Of a stretch of DNA of 64,000 bases, positions 60,111 through 64,000 are shown piece by piece. Every line of letters begins with the position of its first letter. Within the stretch, counting starts at the first letter, position 1. Origin of the DNA: Bog-473 sp963736525 (lineage in GTDB: Bacteria; Actinomycetota; Acidimicrobiia; Acidimicrobiales; RAAP-2). The notes beneath the pieces are model-generated. The model did not search any database. It had not been told where the DNA came from and was given only the letters and a program-made list of their open reading frames with translations. The stretch is taken from NCBI GenBank assembly GCA_963736525.1, contig CAVTPF010000013.1:242702-306701 (forward strand). The letters run 5' to 3'. Made by a program: the position numbers and the translations under genes.

Positions 60111-61060
60111 ATCCACCCCCGCCACGCCTCGATGATCGACGCCATCCGCGCGACCCACGCCGTGCGGCTGGGTCTCAGACAGATCGTCGGCGTCCGGGAG
60201 GACGACATGCGCCGGCTCGTCGAGCGGCGGGGGCAGGGCTACGACTCCGTGCGCGACCTCTGGCTCAGGAGCGGCCTCACGCCCGCGGTCCTGGAAAAAC
60301 TCGCCGACGCCGACGCCTTCCGCTCGCTCGGTCTCGACCGGCGCCAGGCCTTATGGGCGGTGCGCGGCCTCGACCGGGTCGGCGACCAGGACGATCTGCC
60401 GCTGTTCGCCGCCTCGGGACCTACGCGCGCAACCGAGCCCGACGCGAAACTGCCGCCGATGCCGCTCGGCGCGCATGTGGTCGAGGACTACCGGCGCCTG
60501 TCGCTCTCGCTGAAGGCCCACCCGACCTCGTTCATGCGCGCCCGCCTTGTCGCGCGCGGAATTTTGCGCTCCGACGCGCTTCCCTCGGTCAGGAACGGCG
60601 AGCGCGTCACGGTCGCGGGCCTCGTCTTGGTGCGGCAGCGGCCCGGCACCGCCAAGGGCGTCATCTTCATGACGCTCGAGGACGAGACGGGCGTCGCCAA
60701 CGTCATCGTCTGGCCGAAGGCGTTCGAGCGGCTGCGCGCGATCGTGCTCGGCGCGCGCTTCGTCGCCGTCACCGGCAAGCTGCAGAGCGAGCAGGGCGTC
60801 ATCCACATCGTCGCCGACCGCATGGAGGATCTGACGCCGATGCTTGGCCTTCTCTCGGAAGCCGGCGCAACCATCGAGACAAGGGCGCGCGCCGACGAAG
60901 TCCGCAGCCCGCAGCTGACGATGGCGCAGAAGCGGCAGGGCAATCGCTTCGCCCAGACGCCGCGGCTCGATGACCCGCGCCCGCCAAGCCTTCCTCTCGA
61001 AACCGTCGAGGCGAAGCGCGCGATGCCGGCGGGACGAAATTTCCGTTGAGCGGCCCCTAT

Positions 61061-61076
61061 AGGTCCGCGCGGACCT
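61061..61076. terminator. Perfect 16-bp palindrome after dnaE2
   Basis: AGGTCCGCGCGGACCT, 12 bases after the dnaE2 stop, is a perfect palindrome and could act as a transcription terminator or as a site for a dimeric protein. No run of T follows, which weakens the terminator reading. The gap 61050-61251 shows no gene. Confidence 0.4.
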
Positions 61077-61251
61077 TGACCTACGGGGCGCAAAAGCCCC
61101 TTTCGCCTTGCCGTTTCCTCCAACGCGTTGAACGGCGCCGGTCTCGATGCGGTGAAAACAACCGGACGACAAACCGCGTTCGTCTTCAACCCGCCCCATC
61201 CGAACCCGACAAGCAGCCCGCGTCACGAATAGATCGGGCGAGGGGGTAAAG

Positions 61252-61796
61252 CTACTGTACTTCAATATGGTCAGCGTAAATACCGAACCCGTTCCTAATT
61301 TTGCCAACCGTACCCTTTACAGTTACGACGCAACCACCGCTACAAGATCTGTTAATGGTCAGACGCTCCTCCCTTGGTAACTCACTCGTATTTACATAAA
61401 TCATGTCAACTGATCCACGTTCCTCGGACATAATGAAATCGTCACTTAACATATACCCACGTCCAGCTACAGAAACCTTAATTCCATTCAATAACTGAAT
61501 ATCAGTTTTTAAATCAGCAATTTTGAATTCTTTGTAAGTCGATGAGTCTGTCTTCTGTACCGGGGCAATAACTTTCGCGACGGCATCAAAACAGGAAAGC
61601 CTATCGTCTTGTTGCGAAATGCCTTCACATTGCTCAAGTCTGTCAATTAACGTCGAGTATGATGAAATATTATCAGCTCGGCGGTGCTGAATTGTATCAG
61701 AAAGACTATGATAAGACACGGCAATGCCAGAAAAGCCAATGGCATAGGTCGGGACGCTCCCCCGAGGGGCGCAGGTGCCAGCCCCAATTTTCTCAT
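61252..61796 (-). CDS. Low-GC secreted-protein gene, unknown (frameshifted)
   Basis: The C-terminal part, in one frame, reads LIDRLEQCEGISQQDDRLSC, FDAVAKVIAPVQKTDSSTYK, IQLLNGIKVSVAGRGYMLSD, SVDMIYVNTSELPREERLTI and CSGGCVVTVKGTVGKIRNGF, ending GIYADHIEVQ. A second frame just upstream gives a likely signal sequence, MPLAFLALPCLIIVFLIQFS, after MRKLGLAP at 61796; a slip near 61680 would join them. Codons are rich in A and T (AAA, ATT, TTA), unlike every neighbour. The C-terminal part looks like a small beta/OB-fold domain. It is probably a recent arrival; function unknown. Confidence 0.55.
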
Positions 61797-61872
61797 GTCC
61801 GCACTCGCTATGTCGCTCAATGCGCCACCACTCATGGGCGGAATATCGACTACTGCACGCGACTCGGCAAAT

Positions 61873-61932
61873 GTCCACGGCCACCGGCAACAACAGTAGC
61901 TGGTCACGTCCGAATCCGGCGATGTGAGTCAT
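61873..61932 (-). pseudogene. N-terminal remnant of an IS1182-like transposase
   Basis: From ATG 61932 on the minus strand the frame starts MTHIAGFGRDQLLLLPVAVD. Transposases of the IS1182 type commonly start with a GFDRxQLLLLPxxVDD segment, so this looks like the first 20 residues of one. After VD the similarity stops and no transposase core follows. It shows that the low-GC segment was once bordered by an insertion sequence. Confidence 0.4.
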
Positions 61933-61979
61933 GCGTGATTCTAGCGTGGCCAACGCCACGAAGGAATCCGCTCAGGCCG

Positions 61980-62048
61980 ACTTTTCGCAAGCTTCCCGCC
62001 TCCCTCGAGGAGGGCGAGCAGCACATGGGTGTCGATGAGAAGCCTCAT
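61980..62048 (-). pseudogene. Truncated PIN-domain (VapC-like) toxin
   Basis: ATG 62048 gives MRLLIDTHVLLALLEGGGKL, the first strand and helix of a PIN nuclease with its first catalytic Asp (IDTHVLL). The similarity ends after about 22 residues and the rest of the toxin is missing. It lies downstream of the antitoxin gene (62230-62520) on the same strand, as a toxin should, but 180 bases of repeat DNA separate them. Confidence 0.65.
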
Positions 62049-62078
62049 AAGGTTTCCGGTTGATTGGCTCGCTTGGCG

Positions 62079-62257
62079 CCCCCCTTCTCCCCTTGCGGGA
62101 GAAGGGGGCCGGCGAAGCGGCCGGGTGAGGGGTCGGCGCCGTCAGGCGCGCCTCATCAAGGCGCCTGACGGCGCCGACCCCTCACCCCCGACCCCTCTCC
62201 CGCCATAGGGCGTTCGCAAGAACGCCCGTCTAAAGACGGGCTATGGGGAGAGGGGGG
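62079..62257. repeat. Composite palindromic repeat with 27-bp perfect inverted arms
   Basis: Modules in order: hairpin CCCCTTCTCCCCTTGCGGGA/GAAGGGG; then arms 62123-62149 and 62161-62187, which are perfect inverted copies over 27 bases with an 11-base loop; then CCCTCTCCCGCC; then AGGGCGTTCGCAAGAACGCC and CGTCTAAAGACGGGCTATGG up to GGGGAGAGGGG. It is the longest member of the family also found in imuA and dnaE2. It supplies the last residues of the antitoxin and separates it from the toxin remnant. Confidence 0.9.
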
Positions 62258-62520
62258 TCATGAGGCGCCGGACGCAGGAGAAAATCCTCCGGCAGCGGAT
62301 CGTCGAAATCATCGGCGATGAAAGCCACGATCGTTTCGATCCCGCGCTTCCGCTTGAATTCCTCAATCGCTTCGAAACGAAGACCCTTGCGCGGACGGTG
62401 CGGCGCCAGCTCGAACACGGGAGAGCCGTTGCGCGTGACGACAATCGTCTCCCCCCGCTCGACCTCGCGGGCGAGCTCCGTCAGGCGATTTTTCGCCTCG
62501 CGGATCGTCACCGTTTTCAT
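62230..62520 (-). CDS. Phd/YefM-type antitoxin
   Basis: ATG 62520 gives MKTVTIREAKNRLTELAREV, ERGETIVVTRNGSPVFELAP and HRPRKGLRFEAIEEFKRKRG, the DNA-binding Phd/YefM fold. The C-terminal part IVAFIADDFDDPLPEDFLLR should wrap the PIN toxin. The final residues (PPLPIARL) come from the repeat element that follows, so the original stop was probably lost or moved. A perfect palindrome just upstream is the likely operator. With its toxin truncated, it is an orphan antitoxin. Confidence 0.85.
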   Translation of the reverse strand: MKTVTIREAKNRLTELAREVERGETIVVTRNGSPVFELAPHRPRKGLRFEAIEEFKRKRGIETIVAFIADDFDDPLPEDFLLRPAPHDPPLPIARL

Positions 62521-62522
62521 AC

Positions 62523-62554
62523 GGCCATTGTAGCCACATGTGGCTACAATGGCC
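62523..62554. promoter_or_regulatory. 32-bp perfect palindrome, likely antitoxin operator
   Basis: The arms GGCCATTGTAGCCACA (62523-62538) and TGTGGCTACAATGGCC (62539-62554) are exact inverted copies with no loop, starting 3 bases before the antitoxin start codon. Phd-type antitoxins bind such sites as dimers and repress their own operon. The inner TGTAGCCACATGTGGCTACA is probably the core site. Confidence 0.8.
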
Positions 62555-62618
62555 AGCTTGTAGCTGCGATCGTTGATCGCGGCCGACGCGGTCAGCGACC
62601 GCGTCTACAGATTCCGCG

Positions 62619-62999
62619 TCAGACCCGCCGCGCCGCTCTGGCGTACGCGAGCCGCGGCGCCCAGTTCGTCGGCATGACGTTGCCGCGCAGGCCGCCGCGC
62701 GGCGGATCGTCGTCCTTCGGCGGGAACATCACCGCCGCGGCGCAGACGAGACCGCCGAAGGTCGCCATGAACCCGACATAGAGCAGAAAGACCGCCTCGG
62801 CCCCCATGCCGCTGTCGTTCATCAGCGGCCGAAGGCCGAATGGGTCGAAGACGAGCAGCGCCGTCGCCAACAGCGCGCCGAGGAGCGCGCCCAGCACCCA
62901 GTTGAAGATCATGTAGCGAACGAGCTTGTCCGAACGCTTCTCCGAGGGCGCGGCCTCGCCGGCCGCCAAAGGCTCGCTCATCATGTCCCAGTCCGCCAT
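62619..62999 (-). CDS. Two-helix membrane protein, unknown
   Basis: I choose ATG 62999 (MADWDMMSEPLAAGEAAPSE) although an upstream ATG at 63020 exists. The 126-residue product has two membrane helices (VRYMIFNWVLGALLGALLAT and AVFLLYVGFMATFGGLVCAA) joined by FDPFGLRPLMNDSGMGAE, and a proline-rich tail PPKDDDPPRGGLRGNVMPTN. Such two-helix proteins are common in Hyphomicrobiales and have no assigned role. A module of the palindromic repeat family (62585-62605) lies just after its stop. Confidence 0.6.
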   Translation of the reverse strand: MADWDMMSEPLAAGEAAPSEKRSDKLVRYMIFNWVLGALLGALLATALLVFDPFGLRPLMNDSGMGAEAVFLLYVGFMATFGGLVCAAAVMFPPKDDDPPRGGLRGNVMPTNWAPRLAYARAARRV

Positions 63000-63099
63000 G
63001 GGGGACCTCTGTTCGCCCACGCGCCCGATTCACCAAAAATATTTAAGCGCCGCAACCAGACCGGTCAAACCGCGGCGCCGCGGCAAATGCGCGCGGGCG

Positions 63100-63997
63100 T
63101 CAGCGGCGTGTTTTCAGCGCTTCGTCGAGCCGATGGGTCGCCGAGCCCGGCTGCAGAGGCTTCGGCTGGCTTTCATGCAGCGCCCAGCCGCTGAGCCAAA
63201 CAAAGTCGAAGGTCGCGCGCAGCCGCCCGTCCGGATCCGCGAACCGGTCGGCGTAGGTTTCGCCCGCACGCGCGAGCACATCGCGCCGCAACGGCTTGCG
63301 GCTGCGCGCATGAAGCGCATTGGCGCCGCCGAAGGCGCGCAGGTCGGCAAGCAGCGCGAAGAGGTCGGCGTAGCGCACCGTCGCCCGGTCGAGGTCGACG
63401 ACCGGCAGCGCGAGGCCCGCCCGTTGCGCGAGCGAGCCCAGGGCGCGCACGTCGACGAAGGGCGCGACGCGCGGCGACGCGCCGCCGAGAATCTCGCTCT
63501 CGGCGATGGTGAAACTCTGGCGCAGCTCGGTCAGCGTGTCGCCGCCGAGCATCGCCGCCATGAGGAGACCGTCGGGGGCCAGCGCGCGGCGGATACTGGA
63601 TGAGCGCTCCCGGCAGATCGTTGACGGTCTGCATCGCCAGCAGCGACACGGCGAGGTCGAAGCGGCCGTCGCCGGCCGGCAGGCGCTCGATATCCCCGAC
63701 CGCGCCGAGGAATTTTCCGGCGCCGAGGCTCGCGAGGGTCGGCGCCAGCCGGACGACGCGATCGGCCTGGCCGCTGGCCGCGAGCGCCCCGGCGGCGTGC
63801 GGCCCGGGGGAGCCGAAATCCGCCGCCAGCGCAAAGCGCCGCTTGACCAGCGCCAGGCGCTCGGTCAGTTCCTCGGCCGCGCGGAGAAGCAGAAAATCCG
63901 CGCGGCCGCCGGGCTGCGCCCGCGCCCAGGCGCGGTCGAGCCGCCGATAGACGAGCGCGCGGTCGAAAATCTGCGGAGGAGAGCCGGATGGAGGCAT
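63100..63997 (-). CDS. SAM-dependent methyltransferase, BioC/NDUFAF5-like (frameshifted)
   Basis: ATG 63997 gives MPPSGSPPQIFDRALVYRRL, then FLLLRAAEELTERLALVKRR, FALAADFGSPGPHAAGALAA (motif I position) and GDIERLPAGDGRFDLAVSLL, AMQTVNDLPGALIQ. A slip near 63600 leads to the second frame: RRALAPDGLLMAAMLGGDTL, TELRQSFTIAESEILGGASP, RVAPFVDVRALGSLAQRAGL and TYADRFADPDGRLRATFDFV, WLSGWALHESQPKPLQPGSA. The IFDRALxxRRLDRA start and the GGxSPRVAPFxDVR segment match the alphaproteobacterial homologues of mitochondrial NDUFAF5. Target unknown. About 298 residues. Confidence 0.85.
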
Positions 63998-64000
63998 GAG

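Overview
The window holds two pieces of high-GC bacterial DNA that do not look as if they come from one genome. Positions 1 to about 52,090 read as an actinobacterium, most likely an uncultured Acidimicrobiia-like lineage. The evidence is a complete Pup-proteasome gene set (arc/mpa, dop, pup, prcB, prcA, pafA) followed by tat genes and helY in the mycobacterial order, a fused FbiC for F0/F420 synthesis, a DUF4193 protein, a TrmI next to the proteasome genes, and a cell-wall amidase with GYWLVA-type repeats. Positions from about 52,100 to the end read as an alphaproteobacterium, probably Hyphomicrobiales: an imuA-imuB-dnaE2 mutagenesis cassette behind a GAAC-N7-GAAC SOS box, a BioC/NDUFAF5-like methyltransferase, a Phd/PIN toxin-antitoxin remnant, and dispersed palindromic repeats including the type that translates as CEERSDEAI. 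The join lies between the start of thpR (52,086) and the end of the caspase-like gene (52,101).

Layout of the left part. 1-5.1 kb: MerR regulator, small nuclease-fold-like protein, gcvT, tandem glycine riboswitch, gcvP. 5.1-6.1 kb: two FluC/CrcB fluoride channel subunits behind a fluoride riboswitch. 6.1-9 kb: SDR oxidoreductase and a HelD-like motor. 9-10.3 kb: mostly non-coding, with one small conserved gene. 10.3-16.9 kb: an export-type operon (adaptor, ATPase, permease, secreted DUF5666-like protein, second adaptor). 16.9-19.2 kb: secreted GH43 enzyme and a polytopic membrane protein. 19.3-22.2 kb: 2OG-Fe(II) oxygenase, Fae (formaldehyde-activating enzyme) homologue, VOC protein, inorganic pyrophosphatase, NTF2-like protein. 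22.2-26.7 kb: HtrA-like protease and several actinobacterial conserved proteins. 27-38.5 kb: a long minus-strand run with a double-length ThyX-like protein, HelY, TatC, TatA/B, PafA, PrcA, PrcB, Pup, Dop and ARC/Mpa. 38.7-41.4 kb: ferredoxin, DUF1801, TrmI, small membrane proteins, thioesterase. 41.5-46.4 kb: pentose-phosphate operon tkt-tal-gnd-pgl. 46.4-52.1 kb: fbiC, LOG-family protein, repeat-bearing amidase, thpR.

Layout of the right part. 52.1-54.6 kb: secreted caspase-like protein plus a secreted repeat-rich protein. 54.8-61.05 kb: hairpin, SOS box, imuA, imuB, dnaE2, with palindromic repeats inside all three genes; dnaE2 changes frame at one repeat. 61.2-62.6 kb: a low-GC secreted-protein gene, transposase and PIN-toxin remnants, a long repeat, and an antitoxin under a perfect palindromic operator. 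62.6-64 kb: small membrane protein and a methyltransferase.

A general caution: many genes, above all between 6.9-9 kb and 19-43 kb, are broken into two or three reading frames although the joined pieces give full-length conserved proteins (prcB changes frame roughly every 100 bases). I treat these as indel errors in the sequence and give the span of the whole gene; the intact genes (gcvP, the exporter operon, tal, gnd, pgl, fbiC) show the error density is uneven. All assignments come from reading the sequence by eye; no database search was run.
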